Source: Takakia lepidozioides (taxonomy: Eukaryota > Streptophyta > Takakiopsida > Takakiales > Takakiaceae). Taken from it: a stretch of 64,000 nucleotides of DNA. The position numbers and the translations under genes were made by a program. Location of the stretch: positions 23,748,001 to 23,812,000 of the forward strand of contig CM060731.1 of the NCBI GenBank assembly GCA_030704615.1, given 5' to 3'. Below the pieces are notes generated by a model. That model saw nothing but the letters and a program-made list of their open reading frames with translations. It made no database searches and was not told the DNA's origin. Positions 46,601-58,197 of this stretch are shown in pieces. Each line of letters begins with the position of its first letter. Within the stretch, counting starts at the first letter, position 1.

Positions 46601-47345
46601 TGATCTTTTTGTACTGCCCCATGCTTAGTCTATGTTGGCTAAATAGCCTCGACATTTTGTGCCAGGAAATATGAAGGGGAGTCCACACAAATGGATGATT
46701 GTCCTCCATTTGCGGCTTGGCTACCAAATGCTGTGTGGGAACATCTATCTGGAATTCAAGAACATGTGCTTGAAGATGGCGTACGACAAAAATTACTGGA
46801 TCTTTCAAGACCCCCATCATATTATGCCTTGACATACAAGAGTATGACAGGATATGGCAACCATTACAAGGCTACATCCCCAGGCATGAACACATCGAGT
46901 ATGGCATCCTTTGATTGTGGAGTCTCATCAGTTTTCAAGCATGAGACGGAATTTGTACGGTATGTGGGTCTTATCAGGGAGATTTTGCAGATTGACTATG
47001 CGGCCTGTAGTGTTTTTGTGATCCTGGGTACGGGCCCAAAATGTGGGTCGTTAACCCAGATCAATGAAGGAAGATGATTGTGGCTTCACGTTGGTCAATT
47101 TCAATAAAATGCTACCACCTTCTGAACAGCCTTTTGTATTGCCAGTACAGGTTGATCAAGTCTTTTTTTCTGAGTGTGTGAAGGAACGACAATGGAAAGT
47201 TGTATTGGAGAAGAGCCCCCGATCACGGAGAGTGGTGTGTGATATCTCAATTTCTATTGATGATCTGACAAGAGTTGAAGGCTTGTTAGCTCTACAACAA
47301 CTACAAGAGACATTGACTACTAGCCGAACTCACAACCGAATTTAG
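43688..47345 (+). pseudogene. CACTA tnp2/DUF4218/DUF4216 transposase gene, broken
   Basis: The first block (43688-43972) has the N-terminal CNCTECHGSKWHLLETVKKHYLKH motif. After a gap, 44328-45467 gives FVDELLGLLRKSFLP, YTQIHACEKGCVLF, YRCKSIAHLMTWHF, WAHVDSTFVDFASEPRNVRFGLALDG and YNLPPWLMTKKFFVML, with frame changes near 44620 and 44835. 45592-46017 has FDAMRCENNFAENIIKTIFG. DUF4218 follows at 46085-46560 (FPPSFFDVMTHLLVHLVDE; frameshift near 46270; TAA near 46016). DUF4216 is at 46676-47345 (MTGYGNHYKATSPG, CGFTLVNFNKML, QVDQVFFSE). The domain order is complete but the gene is clearly inactive. Confidence 0.85.
43990..44260. repeat. GTAGTCATG-type repeats inside the tnp2 gene
   Basis: Units such as GTTGTAGTCATGTAGT, GACTACGTCACTA and CACATGTCG, similar to the CACTA subterminal repeats elsewhere in the window. 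Either an intron rich in these motifs or a small CACTA-derived insertion. Confidence 0.5.
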
Positions 47346-50291
47346 ATAGTGACACCAGAGCAGCTGGCCTCATTGTACCGACCCCCATGGTTAGTGATGA
47401 TGACACATATACCTCCATATTCACAAACACGGATTCAGTTGATGGCAATTAGATATGCTACCCTTGTGCATGTATTACATGTCATTCCAAATAAATGTAC
47501 TCTTCTGTCCCCATGTAGTCACATTTTTTTGGGGACCAACTGTCAATGAACATTGATATTCAAATATGATCACAATTCCTCCATGCTATAAGCTGTTGTG
47601 ATCAAGCACTAGTGGATTGGCCACTAGTAGGGCCATTTATTGATATCCAGATTGTAAAACATTGGCACCCAGAAGTTGGGAAGTGACCCAGTCTGGCACT
47701 TCACCATTCTACACTTCCAATATCTTCCACTATGCAACTATTAGCACCTGATTTCATCGCTGGCAACCTGCAGTAATATCCCTATATCAAAAAAATCCCA
47801 TACCCATATCCTTGGGCTTTGTCTAGCTTCAACTACAACAACATATTGCCACATTTGGCATACATCTACGCCAGGGCAATATCCAGAATGATATTGGTAT
47901 AATTCACGCTTTGATCCTGTCAATTCTTTGCCCCTTTGTAGAGTTGTAGATGGGGTGGCATGCATAGCAATATCCTGCAAACCTGGCCATGTGCATCTTC
48001 ACCCCTTCTACCACTTTGAATCGCTCGCATCTGCTGTCGCCATTGAGTGGTCAGATTGTTGAGAGACCTGTAAGACCATCCCAGTGGAACATCAGTTGGC
48101 TTGCTCCCCACCCGCTCTCTAGCTTGCAATTGAATCATAATCTTATCTAGTTTTTTTCTCTCATCTCCAGGAAAATGACCCGCTATCACATTGCAGTACT
48201 GCAATTCTACCAAAATCTTACAATGTCAGGCTATGGCTGTCATCGTAGCCTCCACACCAATGTATGGATGTGTCCTTCATGAGCAACACTACCCCAAGTC
48301 TGCCTTCACCCTGCCCTAACCACAAAATGAAATTAAAGAATTCCAGTCAACTGTGACAACATGGGAGGTTTTTGGTGGTTCAAAGCTATTTCACGAGTAA
48401 AATACTTACACCACTTGGTTGTGGTGGAAGACCTACAATTATACCATATCCTACACATTGTTTACTTGTGGTGGCAATCTTGCAATCCAATATCCACAAG
48501 CACACAGATTTATTTTGTCTTGACCAAGCTGTGATGGCAAGCCTATGGCATCTCAGGAAAAGCAAAGCATTAGAGAGGTGAGTTCAAACAGTCGTGCAAT
48601 CAGTTTTCAGCCCACTGAGCTAGTGAGGAAGTGCCCAGTATACGACTTCTGTGTCACACATTAGTGGAAAAATAAACCAACACCAACTTTCACATCCCTC
48701 ATCCCATTAGAGCTTTGCCAGCTTCACTGCCTCCCTGGAATCCCCCCCCCCCCCCCCCGGTGAAAAAGCAAGTATAAAGCAAATTCCAAGAGACATGTTT
48801 ACCAGTGATATATGTCTCGCTGGTAGTCGTTGAGAAACAAGGCTCTTAAGCTTTGCCCACAAACTCAACATCAAATACGAGTGTTGAATTGGGGGGTACG
48901 ACACACAACCCTGCAATCCAGCAACTTCTCACGGTTTAGAAAAAACCTTTCAAAAATGAAGAGAAGGAAGAGAATGAAAGGGAACTATGTGGTTCAGGGC
49001 TGGATTAAATGGGGCAGCTTGGCATCGGATGGGCCTTGGGTTGCTGCCTACAGTGAAACAGAGAATATGGCATGCTACTGGAGGCATATCATCGCTGAGG
49101 CTATGTGCTTCCCCAGCCACAGCTTAGCAGAAAAAAGAGGTTGCATCAACAACGAGAGTGAGTCTTGGAAGGCAACATCGTTCTCAACCCCTTTGTTCCG
49201 AGCAAAATTTACTCAAAAGGTAGAGCAGACACTTTTGTGACTTGTTTGTAGGGTTCTAAGATGACAGACATTTGTACCTCCTCGACAACCAGCTCCCCTT
49301 TCACCATAGCCAAGTTGTGGAGGGATTATCAATGTTCGCTTTCCACCTGCATGCCAAATCTCACATCCGTTTACAACTTACATCCTCCTGACCCAAAAAG
49401 CCGCAGCAAATACATAAAGCATAATATCCATAGGATACATGTTCCTATAGCCCATTCATATCATTTAATCAGATAGGTGTGTGGAATTGCTTTTGTAATG
49501 TCGGGCTCAATTACATATCCTGCAGCCTTCAAGTTGCTTCAGCTGAAGTAGCATCGTGCAGGTACAATGCCTTTAAGAGTGTCATGTCCAGCCAACTCCC
49601 ATGAGAACTGGTCAATAGATTTTCATCTACAACATCCCTCTTTCCCTCTGCATTTGTGCACATGCACATTTAAACAACAACAGAAATGACATTGATTGCA
49701 ACAAGGGCCAGGTGAAGCCAAACGAACCTGCCAACATTGGGGGTATGCTGTCAGCACACCACAATGCCGGATTTATTTGTCGGTATTTGAACCGGTTAGG
49801 AGGATCGCCAACCATGTCTCCAGTTTGTAATAATCAGCCTCCAGGTGGCAGGCGCTTGTCAAAGGAAATTTTTTCTTTCAATGATATCTTTTTCTTCTCA
49901 TGTACAGCAGCAAAGCCTACCTTCTTATCCGAGTCCTTTGGCAGTCCCAATGCTTCATCTTCATCCTCAAAATTAGGCTTCTCTATGATATCCAAATTTT
50001 TGGGTCTTCATCAAGTTCGGCATCCTCTGACCCATAATAAATTGAGCACAAAAGATTTCTTCATTTTCTTGTCATACTTGTCAGGATCAAAAACTTCCTC
50101 CAAATCCTCCTTGTCCACAACTTACAGCCCTCTAGAGCTGGCACCAGCAACAATCCATATTTTTCATCTAGGCCATCATCATTGGCAAAGTAAATTTGCC
50201 CCTACCTCTATTGACATAAGATGCCTCTATTCTCACTGTGGAATTAGACCGGGAGAACCATGCACTGGTATGAGCAGACTCTTACATGGCA
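47346..50291. other. Region without a recognised gene
   Basis: Open frames exist, for example 48213-47920 minus (SKPTDVPLGWSYRSLNNLTTQWRQQMRAI, a short helical block with spaced Trp that could be a DNA-binding exon) and 48830-49240 plus, but I recognise none. An unbroken run of 17 C residues lies at 48742-48758. CACTAGTGGATTGGCCACTAG at 47603 is a short inverted repeat of unknown meaning. Confidence 0.35.
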
Positions 50292-50317
50292 AAGAGAGAG
50301 AGAGAGAGAGAGAGAGA
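50292..50317. repeat. GA dinucleotide microsatellite
   Basis: About thirteen consecutive AG units. Confidence 0.95.
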
Positions 50318-50493
50318 AGACTCCGGCCGAAGCCGGCGTAACTAAGAGCCACTTCGCCTTGCGGCTACTGCCCCTTTTCAGGGGTGGGCCCTATGTGAAA
50401 TGCCAGTGCCCAGGGGGCAACAAATGACCGGCTGATGGAGAGAAGCCCGAGCCAAGGGTACCACATGGTACCCAAAGGGACCCACGGGGTACC

Positions 50494-51512
50494 TGTTAGA
50501 GGGCTGCTTGGGACTTGGACGCTTTTACGGGTTCTGTGGGGTACCCTTAATTTTTGCGCAGACTGAGACCAACAGGAGCCTCAGGGGTGGCAGGAGCAGG
50601 CTTTAGGGGGGTTACACAGCCCGTCACATTCTATCACAACTTGACACAGCTTTACACAGCCCGACACAACTTCACACAGCCCGACACAGCTTCGCACAGC
50701 CAGTCACAGCCCGACACAGCTTTACATAGCCCGACACAGCTTCACACAGCCCGACACAGCTTCGCACAACCAGTCACAGCCCGACACAGCTTCACACAGC
50801 CCGACACAGCTTCGCACAACCAGTCACAGCCCGACACAGCTTTACACAGCCAGTCACAGCTCGACACAGCTTGACACAACCTGTCACAGTACATGAGGAA
50901 CAGTTATCATTGACAGGGAACGACTGTGTGGGAACGACATCTGCAGAGGGAACGTGTTACTTCAGGGGTGACGGTTAGTTAGTTAGGTGGTTAGAACAGC
51001 TTGCGGGTAGATTAGGCAAAGCGGCAACAGGAAGGGGATCACTTCTTGAGGAGGGTGACTTGTTCAGGAGGGGAAGAGACGTAATGAAGAGCGGAAACAG
51101 TGAAGAGGAGATGATGACTTGAATGAGGCTTAGTTCATGCAAGCTGTAAAAATATACAGTAGGGTAGAATAGAGACAACATGGCATAGGCATGATACATG
51201 ATTAATCTTAATCCGATACTGAATCGATACAAACATACTGTGTAAAGAGACACGAGAGAAGCTGTGGAATGAATGCATGATTAATTGGAACTTAGTAGAT
51301 ACTGAAGCAATCTGATTCTTCAGTATACACGGTAAGGTAAATTGATAACATGAAGGCAGGAAGGAATATAAATATGAAGCACAATCATGATTCACTAGCT
51401 GCAGGTCATGACTGATTATTCTGAGCGGGCTGAGTGCTAAGTATCCAACTCTTCTATCTTGGAGTTTCCACCTTGGATAGCGAAGAGATGGATGAGTAAA
51501 AGCCGCACGACA
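50494..51512 (+). repeat. 5' LTR
   Basis: Starts TGTTAGAGGGCTGCTTGGGA and ends AAAAGCCGCACGACA. Contains the phrase GGGGTACCCTTAATTTTTGC and the CACAGCC tandem tract at about 50620-50890, shared with the 3' LTR. Confidence 0.85.
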
Positions 51513-51532
51513 TTTGGCGACCATACTGGGGA
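51513..51532 (+). promoter_or_regulatory. Primer binding site (putative)
   Basis: TTTGGCGACCATACTGGGGA directly follows the 5' LTR end, the position and general form of a gypsy tRNA primer site. The tRNA is not identified. Confidence 0.55.
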
Positions 51533-52374
51533 ACTGGGTCATGAACAACCAGATGTGACAGACATCTGGTGGGATCATGGTGGTTGGAGAATTAAAGAAT
51601 TTGATGTGAATCAAATTCCCTGTGGAACTGAGAAGGAAAGATTGTCTAAACAATTCTTTCAGAGGTTCTTGGAATTGCCAGACGGTTGTAAAGAAAACAT
51701 TCTTAAGAGAGTGCATGATGCTGACCCTGAGTGGGGTCTGGAGAAAGGAATGATAAAGATTTATCAGGTGGCCTGTAGAGGAAGAGCATGTCAAGTTAAA
51801 TAAGCACAGTGTGAAACTAACTAGAATAAAGCTAGTTAAGCTAGTTATTTGTATTTAACACTTGGATTTAGGTCAAGTGTTAAATCAGGTGTCAAGTTTA
51901 GTTTGACACCTGAACCGTCTTATCTTCACGAGAGCGTCAGTCGCGCAGCTCATCTCTCTCGAGTTGAGCCTGCGCGACCAAGCTCCTTCATCGTTTAAAA
52001 GCTGAGTGTGCTTATGATGGGAGGATAGGTTGTTGTGGGGTGGAGTCCCCATAGCTTGGGGTGCCCCTGGCTCGACTATTATCTTAAAGAGTGATGTTGC
52101 TGGATTCATGTTGTTTCTTGTGTGAACAGTGTGTTCTTAGCTTTCTTATCACTCGAGAGAGATGAGCTGTATCTAGTTTTCTAGTGCTAAGCTAGATGTG
52201 ACGTTTTTGTTTTTAAGCACTATTATAATATAGCTTGGTCACGAGAGCCGGTAGTTAGACTGGCTATGTGTGCCTAGTGGAGCATAACAGGAAGGCAGGA
52301 ACCACTCAAAGTGTCGCTGCAGCAGTTCTAACCTCCTGGGAATGTAGCGGGTCCAAGCTTTTTACAACAAGCAG
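51533..52374. other. Retrotransposon 5' internal region
   Basis: An open frame running to 51803 out of the LTR (ELGHEQPDVTDIWWDHGGW) matches nothing I know. Further on, CAGCTCATCTCTCTCGAG near 51948 faces CTCGAGAGAGATGAGCTG near 52153, an inverted pair that could bound a small hairpin element. Confidence 0.4.
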
Positions 52375-53115
52375 GTGGGCTGGACCTGCTGTTTGGGTCT
52401 AAGAAGACTGGGTCGGCGGATAGGCCTCTATGGTTCCCAGGTGCAAAGGCCCCGTCTTGGGCTGGATGGATCCTTGGTTGGTGACTACGGTTTCGATCCA
52501 CTGTCCCTGGGAAAATCTCCAGAGTATCTGCAGTTCGAGCTGGATTCACTGAACCAGAACTTGGCTAAGAACCCTGCTGGAGTTGTGATCGGAACCCGTC
52601 TTGATAAGAAGAAGGATATCAACCCCACTCCCTTCCGACCATACAGTGAGGTGTTCGGCCTCCAAAGGTTCAGGGAATGCGAACTGATCCAAGGTAAATG
52701 GGCAATGCTTGCCATTGTTGAGCGTTGTCTGTCAAGACGTTCACTGGCGTGACATGGCAAGATGCTGTAAAGGTGGAACTTGCTGATGGTCCCTCTTACT
52801 TCGGTCTCTCGTTGCCGTTCAACATCTCTGCTCTTGTCTGGATTGAGACTCTTGTGGTAGGATACATTGAGTTCCAAAGGAATGCCGAGTTAGACCCAGA
52901 GAGGCGTCTGTATCCTGGTGGCAAGTACTTCGATCCCCTCGGACTGGCAGCTGACCCCGAGAAGAAAGAGGTTCTAAAACTCGCCGAAATTAAGCATGCA
53001 AGGCTGGCCATGGTTGCTGCTTTGGGTTTTGCTGTGCAAGTTGCTGCTACAGGCAAGGGTCCCTTGGACAACTGGGCCACGCACCTGAGCGATCCACTCT
53101 CACTTGCCTGCTGAA
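52375..53115 (+). pseudogene. LHCB4: LHCB4 (CP29) processed retrocopy
   Basis: The translation shows [18 protein letters not shown], then one frame over [62 protein letters not shown], a second frame change near 52715, [74 protein letters not shown] and [10 protein letters not shown]. These are the chlorophyll-binding helices of CP29, the minor photosystem II antenna protein of the thylakoid. It lacks introns, has at least two frameshifts and an altered C-terminus, and is followed by 18 A residues at 53136. It is a retrocopy held inside the LTR element. Confidence 0.9.
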
Positions 53116-53135
53116 AGCACCCATCAGCTTTCTTG

Positions 53136-53153
53136 AAAAAAAAAAAAAAAAAA
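53136..53153 (+). other. Poly-A run after LHCB4 retrocopy
   Basis: Eighteen consecutive A residues 20 bases after the retrocopy's stop, as expected for a reverse-transcribed mRNA tail. Confidence 0.75.
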
Positions 53154-53187
53154 CTGTCGGCCTTGTCAGTCTTGTTCACCAAAATCA

Positions 53188-53517
53188 GTGGGACGTGTAG
53201 GCATTACCAAGGCACCAGTGAAGGTTGTTGACTTTACCAAGCGAAGTGTGGTAGAGGGCGAGAATGTTGTCATTTGCCACAACGTTATGTTTCCTTCGGC
53301 TCTCTACTACTGCCATCATGTCACAGGAACCAAGGTGGTGCAGGCGTCGTTGGCAGCTGTAGATGGATCAATCATTCACGCAGTCGCCATATGTCATTTG
53401 GATACTAGTCTCTGGGCATCAGAGCATCCTGCCTTCACGGCTCTCAACATTATTCAGGGAGCCGAAGCATGCCATTGGTCAACTCAGAATGATCTCATCT
53501 GGGTGCCCTCCCACTGA
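53188..53517 (+). pseudogene. BURP-domain C-terminal fragment (retrocopy)
   Basis: The 109-residue frame contains four CH pairs with spacing CH-x10-CH-x25-CH-x24-CH (ICHNVMF, YYCHHVTG, AICHLDTSLW, EACHWST), the signature of the plant BURP domain, and ends LIWVPSH. BURP proteins are secreted or cell-wall proteins, including the beta-subunit type of polygalacturonase 1. Signal peptide and N-terminal domain are absent. The fragment lies just after the LHCB4 poly-A run and before a second A run at 54088-54102, so it is probably a second captured mRNA fragment. Confidence 0.8.
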
Positions 53518-54213
53518 TGAGGTCCGACCTCTGCTCTCGTTGCTACCGTTTCCAAGTAGTTCTGGGGATCGTAAGGTCAGCTCAGTGGAAAGTACTCTTG
53601 CCTATTTCCCTGCCAATCGCCCTTTAACCTGCAACGGGCCTCTTGAATAGGCACATATAACAGCCATCAACAACAATTTTTGCATGCGTACCTACATAGG
53701 TTTTCAGTGTTGATGCCCAGACACAAGGAATTTCAATTTGCTGTAAAGTGTTAGGCTGTAGCAGTCTGTCTGCATGACTTCTCAAAATCTGCCGCTGATG
53801 TAGAGCTGAAAGGCATGTGGAAATGCCTTGAGACTGTGTCGGAGATCATCAATCTCGGATGCGCTTAAGCCCAGGCGCTCGAGCTCTGCCGTTGTCCCCA
53901 ATTCGGAGATGCAGGGCAATCCGTTATCGCACGCCTGCTGCTCCAGGGTGTGATACCCCATCCATAACTGAGGTCGAGTCTTGGAGTTGGAGAGTTCTTG
54001 GTGCCTGGAGAAGCCTAGAGGGGAACGGCCTCGGGAACCCATAGATAACCTGGGAACAGGTTGTAATGGCGAGAACGTTTTGGTGTTAAAAAAAAAAAAA
54101 AACCTTTTGATCTAATTTAAATGATTTAGAGCCTAACTGGTCATAACTTTGTCAGATGGACTCCGTTTGACTCAGTTTTTGGAAAAATAGAAATCCTAGA
54201 GGAACCAGCCACT
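53518..54213. other. 3' sequence after BURP fragment and pol leader
   Basis: No recognised gene. A minus-strand frame at 53782-54042 has no known motif. Fifteen A residues at 54088-54102 may be the tail of the BURP transcript. Confidence 0.45.
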
Positions 54214-57000
54214 GTGAGTTTACAGGATGAAGTGGTGACTAGTTGGACAATCACAGCTGATGAGCAAGTGAGGGAAGTCAATGTGGGAACTAAAGAGGAA
54301 CCGAGGATGGTGAAGGTAGGAGCTGATTTGGAGCCAGAATTCTTTGAAGAAGCTAGGAGTTTGTTCATCAAATACAGAGATGTATTTGCTTGGAGCTATG
54401 AGGATTTAAAAGGGATACCACCTGAAATCTGTCAGCATAAGATTGAACTGGTGGCTGAGGCTAAGTTTATATACCCAATAGAGTATACAACTTGGTTGTC
54501 ACCCATTGTGATAGTTCCCAAGAAGAATGGTAAACTAAGAGTTTGTGTGAACTACAAGAAGCTGAATGCTTGTACGAAGAAAGATCCTTTCCCTTTGCCA
54601 TTCACAGAAGCAGTATTAGACACTGTGGCAGGCCATGAGATGTACTCATTCATGGATGGCTTCAGTGGTTATAATCAAGTGCAAGTGGCAGAAGAAGACC
54701 AAGGAAAAACAGCTTTCATCACAGACTGGGGTGCTTATGCATACAAAGTCATGCCCTTTGGACTTTGTAATGCACCAGCGACCTTTCAGAGAGTGATAAG
54801 TGAATCTTTTCATGAGTATCTGGATGATTTCATGCAGGTATTCTTGGATGATTTCAGTGTGTACAGCTCTAAGAATGAGCACTTGCATAAATTGGAGTTA
54901 TGTCTGGCCAGATGCAGGATGAGAGGTCTGGGCCTGAATCCAGAGAAGTGTACTTTCTGTGTGAACTCAGGGGTGCTTCTGGGACACATCGTGTGTAAGA
55001 GGGGACTTCTTGTGGATCCCAGGAAGACCGAGGCCATTAAAGCCTCTCCACCACCAGTGAATGTTAAGAGTCTAAGGAGATTCCTTGGACAAACCAGCTA
55101 TTACAGAAGATTGTCAGACGGTATGCACAGATAGCAGCACCATTGAGCAAAACTTCTGAAGAAAGATGCAGTGTTTGCATGGACACCTGAATGTCAACAA
55201 GCTTTTGAGGAACTTACATTGTCAGTAACAACTACACCTGTGCTGATTAGTCCTCACTGGCAGGAAATATTTCATGTTCACTGTGATGCTTCTGGAGAAG
55301 CACTAGGAGCAGTGTTAGCCCAAAATGAAACAGGAAGGATAGATTCACCTGTGTACTATGCTAGCCAATTGATGAACAATGCCGAAAGAAATTATAGCAC
55401 AACGGAAAGAGAAGCATTGGCAATGATCTATGCAGTGAAGAAATTCAAGCATTACCTGTTGGGCAAGAAGTTTATGTTCTATGTGGATCACCAGGCTCTG
55501 ATATACCTGGTAAACAAACCTCTGATAAGCGGAAGAATAGCAAGATGGTTGATAATATTGCACGAGTTTGAGTTCGAGGTTGTTTACAAGCCTGGGAGAC
55601 TGCATCTTGTGGCGGATCACTTGTCACGGTTATCAACAGGAGAACTAGCCACAGGAGTAGATGATCAATTACCAGATGCGAGTCTATTTGCAGTGGAGGT
55701 GCAGGGAAGTGCAGATGACTGGTTAGATTGGTAGTGGCCAATCAGATACTACCTTGCTCATGGTCAGTGCCCACCAAGTTATGGAAAGGAGCAGAGAAAG
55801 AGAATTGCTATCAAGGCTCTACCTTACACTTTGGTAGGGAGCAGAATGTATAAGCTAGGACCAGATGGAGTGCTGAAGCGATGCTTATACCACCATGAAG
55901 TTAATAAAGTTTTGGAGGAAGTTCATAAAGGAGTGGCAGGAGGTCATTTTGGAGAAGAGACTACCAGTATGAAGATATTACTCGCAGGTTACTGGTGGCC
56001 TACTTTGTTCAAAGATGTACACAAGTATTGTCAGGTTTGTGATGAATGTCAGAGGCTAGGACCTTTGCAGAGATCTGGGAAAATGTCTTTGCATCCTACA
56101 ATGCCTACGGAACCATTTCAGAAATGGGGACTAGACTTTGTTGGACCAATTAACCCACCAGCCAAGAATACACAGAACAGGTACATAATTACAGCCACTG
56201 ATTATACTATGAAGTGGGTGGAAGCTAAAGCTTTGAGGGACAACACAGCCAAGTCCACAGCAAGGTTTCTGTATGAGAACATACTTACACGATTTGGCTG
56301 TCCCTTGGAATTTATCAGTGATCAGGGAAGTCACTTCATTAATGAGACCATTGAATTGTTGACTAAAGAGTTCATGATTGTGCATAGGAAGAGGACAACA
56401 TATTACCCACAGGGTAATGGGCAGGCAGAGGCTACCAACAAAATACTATGTACTATCTTGGCTAAGATAGTCAATGCAAACAGAACGGATTGGGATACAA
56501 AGCTGCTGGCAGCTTTGTGGTCATATAGGACTTCATATAAAGTCACCACTAAGTATACACCATTCCAATTAGTTTATGGTATGGAAGCCTTACTTCCAGT
56601 GGAATTCCTGTTACCTACCATGAGAATGGAATGGGGAAAGAGAATGGAATTGCAAGATTCCATTAAGGTCAGGAAACATGAATTATACCATGTGGAAGAA
56701 GTACGTGCTGATGCAGCTGATAATATGACCATAATTCAGATGAAGAGAAAGGAACAGTTTGATGAAGGCAAGTTAAAAACTTTTAAGACGGGAGATTTAG
56801 TTCTATGGTTGCAGAAGAAAGGAAAGATTAAAGCTTCTAAGCTTAAATCACCATGGAAAGGACCTTATGTCATACAAAAGATGTATGATAACAACACCGT
56901 CATGTTACAAACCATTAACAAAGAGATGCTGGGAAGAGTCAATGCTAATAAGTTGAAGGGGTACAGTGGTATCCATGACAAACCATTGCAACATGATTTG
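54214..57000 (+). pseudogene. Gypsy pol: reverse transcriptase, RNase H, integrase
   Basis: 54214-55134 is RT: WLSPIVIVPKKNGKLRVCVN, FPLPFTEAVLDTVAGHEMYS, FMDGFSGYNQV, MPFGLCNAPATFQR and the FLDDFSVYSS form of the YxDD catalytic motif. About 30 residues normally before GFIYPIEY are missing near 54455. A stop and frameshift near 55130 separate 55171-55734, RNase H (HVHCDASGEALGAVLAQ, YSTTEREALAMIYAV, VDHQALIYLV). From 55831 follows integrase: zinc motif (VHKGVAGGHFG to CQVCDEC), then GLDFVGP, FISDQGSHF and GQAEATNKIL supplying the D,D,E triad. Only the integrase frame is long and clean. As a whole the polyprotein is broken. Confidence 0.9.
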
Positions 57001-57094
57001 CATGTTGAAACGCAAAAGCAGTCACGGGCTGCACCAGTGATATCAACGGAGTATAGAGCACTTGTTGCTAGGCCGAGCATATATGACCAGGGCG

Positions 57095-57350
57095 GGCAGA
57101 ACAAGCGCGACACAACCTATCCCAGCCCATCGTGGCGCGACACAGCCTATCACAGCCCATCAAGGCGTGACACAACCTATCACAGCCCATCACGGTGCGA
57201 CACAGCATATCACAGCCCAGCACGGAGCAATACAGCCTATCACAACCTACCACAGCGTGTCACAGCCTATCACAGCTTACCACAGTGCAACACAGCGTAT
57301 CACGGCGTACCACAGTATGACACAGCCTGTCACAGCTTAACACAGCCTAC
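57095..57350. repeat. CACAGCC tandem tract after integrase
   Basis: About fifteen loose units of CACAGCCYATCACAGCCCA, translated in the integrase frame as DTAYHSPSR repeats. The same kind of tract occurs in both LTRs and at 63760-63860. Confidence 0.85.
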
Positions 57351-58197
57351 TAAGGTTACACAATCCATAGAATCAGTGACAGGTGGACGCAGGATAACTT
57401 CACGGAAATGGCCGGCGGAAGAAAGGACGGAAGCCAGTTTAGAAAGGGACACGTGGAAGTCAGGGCGCAACACACAGCTGAGAAGGAAGTGCGAGAACGG
57501 ATGTCGTCAAGAAAGAGGACAAGAATGGCTGTCAAAATACCTAATTAGCACGTCGATTCGGATGAATGGCGGGCCCATTAATGAATACGAAAAAGGGGCA
57601 ACAGAACAAACGGCAAGTACAGAAAAGCAAAATTCTTGTCACATGTGTTATCCTAGTGGATAGTCCAGCAAAGAAAGTCCACTAAAGAAAATTAAATCTA
57701 AAATCCAGTCACAGCGATTACAGCCAATCGAAAGCCAGAGAAGGGATCAAGAAATTGGAGGGAAATTAAGCGCAAGAGTCGGCGTCGTTCTAAGTAACGG
57801 GCGTCGCGACAGGACAAACCATCAATGCGATAGCTTTGAAGCTATGGAGGAACTAATAGACTATACGCTCGCAATATTACTTACGCAGTGGCATAGGGAC
57901 GAAAGAACAGAGCGGATATTTTCTCTTGATCGATGCTTGCAAGCCCCGCAGGCTTACAACAAATTACCCATAGCTTTTTGTAGCAACCATACGTTTATGC
58001 TTTGTGCCCTGCAGGCATTTCTTCAGTTGTTATAGCCAAAACATTTCTGTGGGTCTAGAATGAAGAGAGTGAGAGGAATGGAGGAAATCAGGGTGAAGAG
58101 CACCACAATCCTGCAGAAACAAACGATTGCTACTCCACAGGCGATACAGTTACTGGAGGAGCTGAGATTGCAAGGATTGTAAAGCAAAGATTGGACA
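57351..58197. other. Region between integrase and 3' ORF
   Basis: The integrase frame stays open to 57663 but with no known domain after the repeats. From there to 58197 I see no gene. Confidence 0.4.

Larger units (their letters stand above)
32347..47345. mobile_element. Outer CACTA complex (left terminus clear, right end not found)
   Basis: CACTAGTACAGATTAACGTC at 32347 resembles the TIR of the nested CACTA at 34038 (CACTACAACAGATTGCGGC), and both continue TTTATGACT. Inward lie GACTACAT subterminal repeats, a CACTA-type C-terminal coding fragment (33545-33808), the nested CACTA, an FCP1-like gene, a proline-rich gene and the tnp2 gene. I could not find a matching right terminus, so the end given is the end of the tnp2/DUF4216 remnant. 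The grouping into one element is inference. Confidence 0.45.

Noticed and set aside
48830-49240. A 136-residue plus-strand open frame
   Set aside because: No recognisable motif, no paralogue in the window and no supporting context; left as unassigned sequence.
54214-55134. Functional reverse transcriptase
   Set aside because: About 30 residues before the GFIYPIEY block are missing and the frame stops before RNase H, so the polyprotein cannot be complete.
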